This document shows positions 44,701-47,966 of a DNA stretch of 64,000 bases, in pieces. The stretch comes from Aurelia coerulea (Eukaryota > Cnidaria > Scyphozoa > Semaeostomeae > Ulmaridae). The position numbers and the translations under genes were made by a program. The stretch is taken from assembly GCA_039566865.1 (NCBI GenBank), contig CM076943.1:30636663-30700662 (forward strand). Direction: 5' to 3'. The notes under the pieces are model-generated. The model was not told the DNA's origin. It ran no database searches and saw nothing but the letters and a program-made list of their open reading frames with translations. Numbering within the stretch: position 1 is the stretch's first letter; every line of letters starts with the position of its first letter.

Positions 44701-47277
44701 GACTCTTAGGCAAGATTGAGTATTTGGCTTAAAAACTAAGGCTCAAAATAAGGTTTTACAACGCGTAATTTTTCTACCTTGCTACACCAAAAGCAGACAT
44801 TTTATATCATTTGTGAATATTTTTGGATCTTTGACGAAGCAATTCAAAAGACAATTTTATGAAACGTTTGATGATCAATTATTGGTGATTCTTTAAACAG
44901 GATCCTTAGTACTCCTGCAGGAGTACTTTTTTGGGACACTCGGTAGAAACACCTATTTTCCCCAAAACTTACAAAGTATTTTTTACCAATGTATCAGAAC
45001 ATTTATGTCATTTCTTTTATAAAGACATTTATTCATTAGACATTAAACACAAGACATTGGTCTTAGCTTTTGAGAGGAATAAAATATGCTGCGGTAAGGA
45101 GTTTCTTTACGATTTTGGTGAAGGGTTTTGGGCCTCCTTTTACATATGTCGAAGTTACAAGATTTTGTAAATTGAACTTTTCCTACATTTAAAGGAGAAA
45201 ATTCATAAAAATACTTCAGCCTTTCGGGCAGCAACCAAATTTTGATTGATTTCAGTATCTCAAGCGTTCTTTGCACAACGAATTTCAAACATGTGAAGCT
45301 GTTTTGGTCCTCCCGTTACTTAAACTGAAGCCAGCAACTTCCTAATTTGGGTGATGTTATTAGGTTATTTAACTGAATGGCACATCTTTTTGTAGCTATG
45401 GCCGACACAGCAAGTCGCTAAAGAAATGCCCTGATTGCTACGGGTAGGTATTGTGCATCATTTATTGCGTAGCACCTCCTTAAGAAATATATTTGATAGA
45501 CTTTGATACTCAATTAAGAACTTGTGTAACGGGTGAGCCAAAGATATGTTAGACGTTATTAAAATCAGCAATATTTTGCTTTGCCATTTGTCTCTAACGA
45601 TTGTTTTAGCAACAATGAAAATTGTTCTCATCTTGGCGTAATATTTTGAAATCACAGCTGGAGAAGAACCCATTTATGAATTATCGCAAATCTTCGGAGT
45701 AGCCTTCATTTACGATAACAAATTCCCTTTCAATTCGCTGGAGGTCATGACACTGCTCTCTGACTTAATCAACCATGCTACGGAACTGACAACAATTCTT
45801 TGTGATTGCGCAGTATTCAAAGCCAGGCTGTTTAAACTCCGGAAACGTCTTGCTACAAATTAAAGGGACTCCTTCCTTGGCGACTAGCTGTAACATAAAC
45901 AACCAAGGATCCCAAAATGATGTATCAGTATTTGCCAACATGTACTACAGGGTAGGATGGGGTAATGTGGGTCTACGGGGTAAAGTGAGTCTACTGAGCT
46001 TTTGCTAGAAAAATCCTTCCTCGTTAAATAGACGAAAGGTTGGCTATTTTTCTTGCAATGTCTACATGATAAGCTGCCTTTTTATAGAAAACGTTCGTCT
46101 TAGATGTATCTCCACTCTTTTAATAAAATAACTTTACTGAACGGCCTACTGTGCAAGAATCTCAAAGACCAGAAAAACTTTCTCCTGCCACTGTTGTTTT
46201 TCTTGTCCATTTAATGAACATGGTGTGAGAGTTTGGTCTTTTGCAAATGAAATAACGTTTATTTTGAAGTCATCGAAGCGATGGTTCTTTTTATGTTTAC
46301 TTTTTTCCAGGTGGGTTAATGTGGGCCTACTGAGAATTCAGCCATAATTCAAATTCAACGAAGCCTTGAATTGCTTAAAATTTTCGCGCTTATATTCATC
46401 CTGCCACGTTGTTTCATTTCCAAAATGCGAAAAAGGGTTTACTTTTACTGCAGTTGTTGTTTTGTAACCAGTAAATTGGAGTAAACATACTGCAAATAGT
46501 TTTATTTGATTGTAACTATCAAATTCGATTACTGACTTGTAAGTCGGAACGATGGTGGATCACCGCATAAGGACGGTACTTTTATTTTCGTTGCGGGATT
46601 GCTTGCGATGAAATGCAAAGATTGTGATTTTATCGAACAGAAAATAGTTGGAAAATATGATTTCCTAAATTTTTTCAAATCAGTTATCCTTTCATATTCC
46701 GAAATTGTACAAGTTTTGAAAATAAACTCACTAATCCCGCTCGTCAGGAAAGTGGGCCTATTTTAGTTGCCAAATGAGAACATTTTTTTAATAATTAACT
46801 GCCTTTATCAGAGCTTAGATTTTTTGGCAGGAAATAAGAAGCCTTGAATGTGAATTAAACGAAACTTTTGAAAGTGTTTGTATTTTATCGTCGTTTTATC
46901 AGTTATCCAATTTGAGATTTTGCTCATTAAAGACCCTACCCTACCCTACCCTACCCTACCCTACCCTACCCTACCCTACCCTACCCTACCATACCCTACC
47001 CTACTATACCCTACCCTAGCTTGTTTTTATTCACAGACATTTTTGGGACATTTTCATATGACACCTAACATGAAACAGATTTTTACTAATTCATATCCAT
47101 AGGTCGCTGCAGTTGCTAGAAAAAGATGGCGTCACTCCTGCAAAGCAGCGAACACCAAACAAATTTGCCTTGTTTGTGAAGGAGCAATACAGAGCCGAAA
47201 AGGCTGATAATCCAGAAATGGTGCACGCTGATATCATGAAATCCCTTGGGCAGAAATTCACTGCTCTCAGCACATAA
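6856..47277 (+). CDS. GCNA: GCNA/ACRC-like germ-cell nuclear acidic SprT protein (partial, 13 exons)
   Basis: Known role of the family: GCNA is a nuclear germline protein with an SprT-like domain, related to SPRTN, that helps clear DNA-protein crosslinks and protects genome stability. Seen here: joined exons give an acidic serine-rich N-terminus (EDDDDFDAF, SSDEEEG, SSDEDE), two FKTP peptides, an SprT-like core beginning NELFDLFNETVFENKLP, the metalloprotease motif HELCH (42,563-42,577) with a third ligand in GHGTHW, a four-cysteine zinc ribbon split over two exons, and a C-terminal HMG-box-like segment (RTPNKFALFVKEQYRAEK) ending at TAA 47,275-47,277. All junctions are GT-AG and phases match except 19,307 to 26,958. 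The 13 exons total about 1.05 kb of a 40-kb locus, because introns are packed with transposons. The 5' end is missing. Catalytic residues are intact, so the gene is probably functional. Confidence 0.92.
7189..7429. repeat. Pair of about 58-bp direct repeats
   Basis: 7,189-7,246 and 7,371-7,429 share TATCAAATTACACA-CTGTTGT and CATAATCCGGATCACAGGGA with few changes. They lie in the intron between GCNA exons a and b. A frame after the second copy (TIVFTDTPKPPVVSGKSGK) is protein-like, but I see no acceptor that would make it an exon. Confidence 0.6.
7674..8290 (+). mobile_element. 3' fragment of a LINE
   Basis: 7,674-7,856 encodes a short C-terminal LINE tail (TQLLLYGDKDLPNDINRNIL, then a QYIHTK segment), a pattern seen at the ends of some LINE ORFs after the C-terminal zinc-binding motif. 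About 420 bp of 3' UTR follow, ending in an A-rich tail at 8,274-8,289. A short duplication of ATCGATCTTTCAAATGA occurs at about 7,700-7,735. The rest of the element is absent, as expected of 5' truncation. Confidence 0.55.
8710..8776 (+). CDS. GCNA: GCNA exon b
   Basis: Acceptor CTTGCAG, donor GTAATT. It encodes FINKLNSTKKSTNVIVSSD then EEEG. Phase fits exon a (T + TC) and exon c (GG + C). Confidence 0.75.
8961..9097. mobile_element. Short 137-bp MITE of the GTCGCCCATTATG family
   Basis: The left end CAGTGGTGTTGCCCATTATG follows TA (8,959-8,960) and the inverted right end GAGTTGCGTCGTCCGTTATA precedes TA (9,098-9,099). The ends resemble those of the longer copies at 9,250 and 47,799, so this looks like a diverged or deleted relative. 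Confidence 0.55.
9250..10258. mobile_element. 1.0-kb mariner-like MITE (GAGTRRYGTCGCCCATTATG ends)
   Basis: Both ends carry versions of GAGTRRYGTCGCCCATTATG (R = A/G, Y = C/T) in inverted orientation next to TA (9,248-9,249 and 10,259-10,260). The TA target and about 20-bp ends suggest the Tc1/mariner superfamily. There is no transposase frame. The same 1.0-kb interior, in reverse, forms the element at 47,799-52,940 once its own insertions are removed, which supports these boundaries. Confidence 0.8.
10357..10580 (-). pseudogene. LINE C-terminal zinc-binding tail (left S copy)
   Basis: Read on the minus strand, this encodes EIGLRVGLSKLSFHKFKHNS then a cysteine/histidine motif (LCPINDGIEDTEHFLLLCHA) and a stop at 10,357-10,359. 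This C..H....C block is typical of the C-terminus of certain LINE reverse transcriptases. Only the tail remains. A related but diverged tail is at 31,528-31,703. Confidence 0.65.
11225..11533. mobile_element. Palindromic MITE, truncated copy at the S/DIRS junction
   Basis: From the motif TTTTTTTGGGACACCC (about 11,206) onward, the sequence to about 11,330 is the reverse complement of the 18,254-18,350 region (CTTTGGCCTTTTGG against CCAAAAGGCTAAAG). Here the second arm is cut off at 11,533, exactly where the DIRS-like element begins. Confidence 0.6.
12070..12580 (+). pseudogene. DIRS-type reverse transcriptase remnant
   Basis: Conserved blocks are spread over two frames. PLINTPKQALFRNNKSS and FVSESILELLRRGSVVEVSF come first; after a +1 shift near 12,215 PLSVVANSSGKLRLIIDL, a TGA, and HVNKHI follow. 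Then comes the catalytic A motif in FVFEFDLKQGYHCMDIFPDH. The frame stops at about 12,461. A short AAAC-rich simple repeat replaces part of the palm, and YLDH, the counterpart of the YVDD box, follows at about 12,537. FDLKxGYHxxDIxPxHQ is diagnostic of the DIRS branch rather than LINEs or LTR elements. The gene is dead. Confidence 0.82.
12985..13690 (+). pseudogene. DIRS-type RNase H and C-terminal domain remnant
   Basis: ISSDASATGVGAMLDN and SSWRELTTVLFCLNA (12,998-13,130) match the RNase H-like region that follows the reverse transcriptase in DIRS elements. It runs open to a stop at about 13,271. Shifted frames downstream retain the family tail: FSKYRCWRLVDNAHLF, WGPFTMDRF, FHGLICPESEAVVAFL and VPPVEDIPPVVRYITERRVR, then GTLVIPFWESAVYWPML. 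Several stops and frameshifts are present. Confidence 0.78.
13700..14560. repeat. Duplicated spacer rich in GCCTTGGAGGC-like motifs
   Basis: About 180 bp starting ATACCTGGCTCTTGCCCATT occur at 13,706 and again at 14,250 in direct orientation. Within and after both copies, an 11-bp near-palindrome (GCCTTGGAGGC, GCCTTAGAGGC, GCCTCAGAGGC and ACCTTGGAGG variants) appears about eleven times between 13,820 and 14,535. It lies between the RT-RH and recombinase remnants of the DIRS-like element and is non-coding. Confidence 0.75.
14640..15640 (+). pseudogene. Tyrosine recombinase remnant of the DIRS-like element
   Basis: The N-terminal SAM-like half reads SRSKNTQDRYKSGFNKWLNW and, after a shift, HVALFLTKLLQWKESLSVIE. 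The catalytic half keeps box I arginine in FFRFSEMANF (about 15,180), the HxxR box as HCLRSGGASAAAND (about 15,481), a second histidine in KHGRWKSE and the probable nucleophile in HGYVKDS (about 15,585). Frameshifts and stops separate these blocks. A run of about 31 T (14,735-14,765) is embedded near the N-terminus. These residues identify a tyrosine recombinase, the integration enzyme of DIRS/Ngaro elements. Confidence 0.8.
15800..15893. repeat. Split direct repeat B1 of the DIRS-like element
   Basis: CAATCTTGCTAGACTGACCT to GAATTAGAAAATAA is identical to 16,180-16,273. In Ngaro-type elements two such B repeats flank A2. Both copies contain AATAAATAAAG, a possible polyadenylation signal. Confidence 0.8.
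16180..16273. repeat. Split direct repeat B2, right end of the DIRS-like element
   Basis: Identical copy of 15,800-15,893. Its last bases abut the right copy of repeat S, so this is taken as the element's right terminus. Confidence 0.8.
16273..18290. repeat. 2.0-kb direct repeat S, right copy
   Basis: Near-identical copy of 9,526-11,533. It holds the right part of the mariner-like MITE (ending at about 17,014), the LINE tail (about 17,114-17,337 on the minus strand), and part of the palindromic MITE, which here continues intact beyond 18,290. Confidence 0.92.
17114..17337 (-). pseudogene. LINE C-terminal zinc-binding tail (right S copy)
   Basis: Duplicate of the frame at 10,357-10,580, present because it lies within repeat S. 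Confidence 0.6.
18254..18460. mobile_element. MITE arm ending TTTTTTGGGACACCCGG
   Basis: This stretch (GGCCAAAAGGCTAAAGCTCT at the start, GGGACACCCGG at the end) is also found at 61,404-61,622 in the same order, and its first part is inverted at about 17,979-18,085. It belongs to the set of TA-target elements whose ends read CCGGGTGTCCCAAAAAA. There is no coding frame. Confidence 0.65.
18681..18733 (+). CDS. GCNA: GCNA exon c
   Basis: Acceptor TTCGTAG, donor GTACGA. It encodes GNDTDGFIDDSIAEIRPQ and one extra base. Its phase fits exon b at the start. At its end it fits both exon d (A+GT) and exon e (A+TC), so exon d could be skipped without breaking the frame. Confidence 0.68.
19226..19307 (+). 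CDS. GCNA: GCNA exon d (possibly alternative)
   Basis: Acceptor TTATAG, donor GTAAGT. It encodes SRDNEQWFTPRENTAFLSSD then EDEVVQK. It leaves phase 2, whereas exon e needs phase 1, so either an exon between 19.3 and 26.9 kb is unseen or exon d is a cassette that is skipped. Confidence 0.65.
19498..21144. mobile_element. 1.65-kb element with about 30-bp terminal inverted repeats
   Basis: AAAGTGAATATGACGCGAAA at 19,498 and its inverse (TTCGCGTCATATTCACTTT, about 21,126-21,144) match over about 29 of 31 bases, extending into ATTTTTATTG. No target duplication is clear and no transposase frame is present, so the exact limits are tentative. Confidence 0.5.
20138..20172. repeat. (GGAA)n microsatellite
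   Basis: Tandem GGAA units with one TAGA interruption, inside the element at 19,498-21,144. Confidence 0.85.
22074..22485. mobile_element. Probable small foldback element
   Basis: ACTTTCGTGGGAAGAAACTT (22,076 on) and the inverse of GAAAGTTTCCTCTCGTGAAA (about 22,456) form imperfect arms rich in TTTCGCG motifs, with further matches inward. No coding content was found; ends are approximate. A repeat just before it (CTGATTCTGTTATCTGCAC, about 22,033) recurs at about 33,180. Confidence 0.4.
22916..26206 (+). CDS. LINE polyprotein: PHD-like finger, endonuclease, reverse transcriptase
   Basis: The 1,096-residue ORF has no stop or frameshift. Residues 13-66 form a PHD-type cysteine/histidine finger (CGICHKN, CNNCNFYVHIKC, WFCKQC). 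About 140-360 is an APE-like endonuclease with HTNIRSL, DPDVIGVSEIW, VYRHPSS, GDFNVN (285-290) and the ITDHFPQ terminal motif. About 590-870 is the reverse transcriptase, with NYRPISLLPIFSKIFEKL, FIDLQKAFDTVNH (catalytic Asp 730), GVPQGSVLGPLLFLIYINDL and FADD (Asp 819-820). A C-terminal region ends in LGAKLWNTLPVELR. It makes the enzyme for target-primed reverse transcription. All catalytic residues visible are present, so it may be able to move. Such a finger plus endonuclease plus RT in one ORF is known from CR1/L2-like elements. Confidence 0.93.
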   Translation: MSLSMANTTSFPCGICHKNIHVNQKAVLCNNCNFYVHIKCNDISASEYKELEKEPDDVSWFCKQCTMNMFPFGSLSNGELLGIRNFDIPSFIDSAPSFEITSNLLDLPNLSDYDIDEHMPQNIDSRYFTLPELSSSQFSPRDFSIIHTNIRSLSLHHDELVSLSAHTNLDPDVIGVSEIWHSIDNPISSNVEIPSYTFFKTQSQTQNGGVGLYIKNSLTSNPRADLDSCTDDFETVWVEIENRKDKNFLICCVYRHPSSNVDNLTSHFRNLLSKISSNKLVFIMGDFNVNLLDYASHTPTTDFVNNFFSHSLLPCIHHPTRVSERRASVIDNIYTNATNANITSGNILMQITDHFPQFLILKNTQVSHNKSDSFKYDYSKFKDDKFLEDFNQIDFTYLDNSDIDVSTKFDRFLKDLSTLTNKHAPIKKRSRKEIKLKDKPWINNRIQKMMRIRDRVLQKLKKKSTDNNLNLYKKFRNRVSNEIKESKERYFHNYFSTNSQNMKKLWSGIKTIISHKSSNSSTINKMKDKEGNVSSDPGKISNIFNDFFVNVADEITKTIPMTPKSPLDYLSNRNSNSFFLNPVTFIEVNDLINILNPSKSVGPNSIPIKLLKIIGSSVSPHLALLVNQSFQSGIFPEKLKIAKVITLFKKGNPELPSNYRPISLLPIFSKIFEKLMYRRLYRFLELHNVLYSLQFGFQENHSIDHALVSLTEAVRNTLDNKRFGCGIFIDLQKAFDTVNHKILLSKLEHYGVRGCALEWFRSYLSDRKQYVYVNGSNSNLLSVTCGVPQGSVLGPLLFLIYINDLPTASKKLTFYLFADDTNIYCESKDLSNLIKIVNKELKSIKKWLDANKLSLNIDKTNYIIFHSSSVNVPSDSAIKIGKKRIKRVKFVKFLGLLLDEHLSWKYHLSELSKKLARTCGIFFRIRSLLPLDVLLCLYNALFLSFLQYGLIVWGQTYASHIEPIFKLQKKAVRAISFQPRLSPSLPIFKDLKLLKLSEIFELRLLTFVFDSVNKTSPSCFHNFFLFSSSVHQYSTRQASHGDLYLTRKNSLQYGLKSIRYLGAKLWNTLPVELRNASSKISFKKQLKIYLFNKASF
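22916..26537 (+). mobile_element. Near-complete CR1/L2-like LINE
   Basis: It has one long uninterrupted ORF, about 320 bp of 3' UTR and a short TGAAAC tandem tail (about 26,524-26,537). Short tandem tails in place of poly(A) are typical of CR1/L2 elements. The 5' limit is not clear; the 5' UTR may begin some hundred bases before the ATG. It lies in the sense direction in a GCNA intron. Confidence 0.85.
26690..26815. repeat. Minisatellite of GAAGCTTTGTTGAAGTCTG and GATTCT units
   Basis: Four copies of an approximately 19-bp unit (AGCTTTGTTGAAGTCTG) are interleaved with a GATTCT array. The minus-strand frame across it is an artefact of the repeat. Confidence 0.75.
26958..26999 (+). CDS. GCNA: GCNA exon e, first FKTP exon
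   Basis: Acceptor TTAACAG, donor GTGAGT. It is a 42-bp symmetric exon encoding FKTPAVRKSKTVT in phase 1-1. It is a sister of exon f, with the same length, phase, first residues and donor context. Confidence 0.68.
27112..27500. mobile_element. Tc1-like transposon end with internal direct repeat
   Basis: After TA (27,110-27,111) comes CAGTCGTGGCCAAAAATTTA, a form common at Tc1-like termini. A second version (ACAGCTATGGCCATAAGTTT, about 27,469) follows in the same direction, as in IR/DR-type ends. TTCCATGTAGATTCCGAA and the TGACATCACAATGA block at about 27,290 recur at about 35,040-35,105 in the large nested element. The opposite end was not found. Confidence 0.5.
28307..28348 (+). CDS. GCNA: GCNA exon f, second FKTP exon
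   Basis: Acceptor TTCTAG, donor GTGAGT. It is 42 bp, phase 1-1, encoding PFKTPASTRHSHCT. Likely a tandem exon duplicate of exon e. Confidence 0.68.
29082..29297. repeat. Inverted repeat with about 55-bp arms
   Basis: GAAACCCAATGTGCACTTTT to GCAACCCGTG (29,082-29,137) pairs with 29,243-29,297 on the opposite strand with about 85% identity around a 105-bp loop. It may be a small foldback element in the intron before exon g. Confidence 0.65.
29383..29519 (+). CDS. GCNA: GCNA exon g, start of the SprT-like domain
   Basis: Acceptor TTTTTAG, donor GTATTT. It encodes KILDQITTPKTPSGSSAYKR and then DQTANELFDLFNETVFENK. The latter is the helix that opens SprT-like domains, so the disordered N-terminus ends here. 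It leaves phase 0. Confidence 0.85.
30440..31029. mobile_element. 590-bp full-length palindromic MITE
   Basis: Left CTGCCGGGTGACCCAGAAAA and the inverse of the right end match, and the pairing continues along nearly the whole element (arms of about 290 bp; AATCTGTTATAG, GCATGCTT and ACGGTAAATTTC are seen in both arms). TA flanks both ends (30,438-30,439 and 31,030-31,031). It has no coding capacity of its own; the open frames across it are shadows of the palindrome. Confidence 0.75.
31528..31703 (-). pseudogene. LINE C-terminal zinc-binding tail
   Basis: The minus strand encodes GLSKLNFHKFKHSFRDTINP, a CPTSDGIQDMDHFLLLCP motif, and a stop at 31,528-31,530. It is the same family of LINE tail as at 10,357 but diverged, and it lies head-on against the plus-strand LINE that follows. 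Confidence 0.6.
31704..32282 (+). CDS. LINE reverse transcriptase C-terminal fragment
   Basis: The frame reads RPTRKELYKFIKNKLKGGL then LRKLRDILPQRKLDQVYKAL, HLRYGDIVWSALSNTKLSQL, QRLQTRAKKLI and, near the end, FSGVKNWNDIPDNIREQESI. These blocks are the post-catalytic region of CR1/L2-like reverse transcriptases. The catalytic part is absent because of 5' truncation. No stop interrupts the remaining frame. Confidence 0.75.
   Translation, partial: RPTRKELYKFIKNKLKGGLSSLRKLRDILPQRKLDQVYKALFESHLRYGDIVWSALSNTKLSQLQRLQTRAKKLIVDAKYKDGWNCKWLNVKSLLSFDKGVMTYKVLHLCPENLRHKFTERSMISEHRTRNHGDLQIPKVSLEYAKRSFYFSGVKNWNDIPDNIREQESIARFKTGFRKYLFNLQDPNTTPW
31704..32400 (+). mobile_element. 5'-truncated CR1-like LINE 3' end
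   Basis: It consists of the last 192 codons of a reverse transcriptase ORF and a 3' UTR ending in a GAAAT tandem tail (about 32,382-32,400). A similar tail is seen on the minus-strand LINE at 47,967, so they may be one family. Confidence 0.75.
32689..32759 (+). CDS. GCNA: GCNA exon h, SprT-like domain
   Basis: Acceptor TTGTAG, donor GTAAAT. It encodes LPKTTKIVFNKRMTKTAGFC followed by YYYR. The LPxxxxIxFNxRMxxTAG pattern is characteristic of the SprT family between the first helix and the zinc helix. Confidence 0.88.
32933..32981. repeat. Perfect 24-bp inverted repeat with 1-nt loop
   Basis: TGGACTAGAAGAATCTATTT-CAAC is followed by G and then its exact reverse complement. It sits about 170 bp after GCNA exon h. 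It has no T-run and no transposon-end context that I can see. Confidence 0.9.
33011..34199. mobile_element. Foldback element with a further insertion in its left arm
   Basis: TGAGATAGTGATTCTCTAGA (33,011) and its inverse at 34,177-34,199 are the outer ends. The inner arms (about 33,560-33,815 and 33,919-34,165) pair well, for example TGTGCATTCCAGAATTTG against its inverse. The left arm holds about 520 extra bases (33,034-33,555) absent from the right arm, related to sequence at 21,980-22,070. No transposase was found. Confidence 0.65.
34315..34379 (+). CDS. GCNA: GCNA exon i, SprT-like domain
   Basis: Acceptor TTTCAG, donor GTACGT. It encodes NPVTKVKTAKVELAEKVCDT and V; the IxLSxKVCDT-like strand and helix directly precedes the metalloprotease helix. 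It leaves phase 1, completed by AA of exon j. Confidence 0.85.
34380..34918. other. Intron sequence without recognisable features
   Basis: I see no gene or repeat boundary here. The GGGCACAGGGCACAAGGCATAG run at about 34,680 is a local imperfect repeat. Confidence 0.5.
35335..35430. repeat. 16-bp minisatellite
   Basis: ACACAAAATCAGATAT is repeated about six times in tandem, the last copy degenerate. There are no spacers, so it is not a CRISPR array. It lies in the left part of the middle-layer element. Confidence 0.9.
35709..38663. mobile_element. Inner layer: 2.96-kb foldback with about 800-bp arms
   Basis: TAGTCCATACGCTGGGGTCG begins the left arm and its inverse ends the right arm. Pairing extends over 35,709-36,510 and 37,861-38,663, including GGTGGACGTCTGGACGCG, CTGCGCATGCGCAG and ATCCGGAAAGTGGTCAGT. 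A CTT flanks both sides, a possible 3-bp target duplication. The central 1.35 kb has no recognisable gene. Confidence 0.8.
42540..42636 (+). CDS. GCNA: GCNA exon j, metalloprotease active site
   Basis: Acceptor AAACAG, donor GTATGC. It encodes ERLRDTVIHELCHAAAWIL and GVKCGHGTHWKIW. HELCH supplies two zinc ligands and the catalytic Glu, and the histidine of GHGTHW is the expected third ligand. All are intact. Confidence 0.95.
43132..43245 (+). CDS. GCNA: GCNA exon k, end of SprT domain and first zinc-ribbon half
   Basis: Acceptor ATTATAG, donor GTAAGA. It encodes ADRAHKAHPDLPPISRCHQF and a YKCLNPYCART segment with the first two cysteines of the zinc ribbon. The second pair is in exon l. Confidence 0.9.
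43246..44216. other. Intron sequence without a recognised element
   Basis: A short inverted pair GGTTTGGCCAGGG / CCCTGGCCAAAC (43,983-44,042) and loose direct similarity between 43,940-43,990 and 44,110-44,165 are visible. Neither can be assigned. Confidence 0.4.
44219..44943. mobile_element. 725-bp MITE with CCGGGTG/CCGAGTGTCCC ends
   Basis: TA (44,217-44,218 and 44,944-44,945) flanks CCGGGTGGACAAAAAGAACT at the left and, inverted, CCGAGTGTCCCAAAAAAGTA at the right. Inner parts (CCTGTTTGAAAA, GGGCT-CCTGGTTTTGAATCAT) match the element at 59,623-61,024 in reverse, so both are one family. The right end contains the 20-bp perfect palindrome AGTACTCCTGCAGGAGTACT. Confidence 0.72.
45396..45443 (+). 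CDS. GCNA: GCNA exon l, second zinc-ribbon half
   Basis: Acceptor TTGTAG, donor GTAGGT. It encodes YGRHSKSLKKCPDCYG, the C-x2-C knuckle closing the zinc ribbon begun in exon k. Phases match on both sides. Confidence 0.9.
45948..47016. mobile_element. Probable TA-target element with expanded pentamer end
   Basis: CAGGGTAGGATGGGGTAATG follows TA at 45,946. The right side is a (TACCC)n array, the inverse of GGGTA, ending before TA at 47,017. GTGGGTCTACTGAG-like motifs recur at about 45,990, 46,325 and 46,752. I infer that the right terminal repeat expanded into a microsatellite. Boundaries are tentative. Confidence 0.4.
46933..47018. repeat. (CCCTA)n pentamer array
   Basis: About 17 tandem CCCTA units with two interruptions near the right end. 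It lies about 85 bp before the last GCNA exon, so it occupies the 3' end of that intron. Confidence 0.95.
47103..47277 (+). CDS. GCNA: GCNA last exon, HMG-box-like C-terminus
   Basis: Acceptor TCCATAG; stop TAA at 47,275-47,277. It encodes SLQLLEKDGVTPAKQR and RTPNKFALFVKEQYRAEK, then VHADIMKSLGQKFTALST. The N-F-Y/F-KExY and IMKxLGxKF pattern fits the first two helices of an HMG box; the third helix is absent. This short form at the GCNA C-terminus is known in the family, as I recall. Confidence 0.9.
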
Positions 47278-47710
47278 TCAAGTCAGCCAATGATGACATG
47301 TTCTCTTTAAAAATAATGATAACTGAAAATTAAGTAGCAGAAAACTTTTGTGATCTTATGTATTTGCAGTAAAACGGGTGAGTCAAAATTCTTTCTTAAA
47401 TTTGCTAAAAATTCAGCTCTTGATTTATATATCAAAATTCAACTCCCCCTATGTATCCTATTGCCTAAGAAATTCGTTCTGTTCTTTAGATCTCTGTAAA
47501 TGTGACTTAAAAGTGTGCTCAGTCCATATTTTAGATTTAGGACTGTTTACGCGATTTTCACGACTTGTCAAACAAGCACCCTCCATTATAATTTATAAAA
47601 GTAGGTCGAAAAGTAATTTGCCTTGATCAGCCTAACTCCATTCATTCGTCATTGTTTTATGTTGTAAACATACGTAGATCTAATTCCTGACAAATTTCTT
47701 GTGGTTGTAA
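47278..47710. other. GCNA 3' flank
   Basis: It would hold the 3' UTR. There is no clear AATAAA; AAAAATAATG at about 47,310 is the nearest A-rich candidate. No other feature is visible. Confidence 0.4.
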
Positions 47711-47966
47711 TACAGTAAAAACCCGCACATAAGAACCTTCATTTATTAAGAACCTACAGCCTGAAATGATATATTTTGTACCCAATGGATAAGAACTAGA
47801 GTAGCGTCGCCCATTATGGCTGGTCGCCCATTATGGCCGGCTAGCAAGAGAAATTAAATTTCAGGGGACTGACGACTAGTAATAAAATTGCAATTGCGCG
47901 GAAAATCTTCGCTGACATCTGTTTAATCATGATTTGACCTTCACTGAAGTTTCAGTTCATTTGCAT

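Noticed and set aside
46878..47102. Frame encoding repeated PTLPY
   Set aside because: It is a translation of the CCCTA pentamer array.
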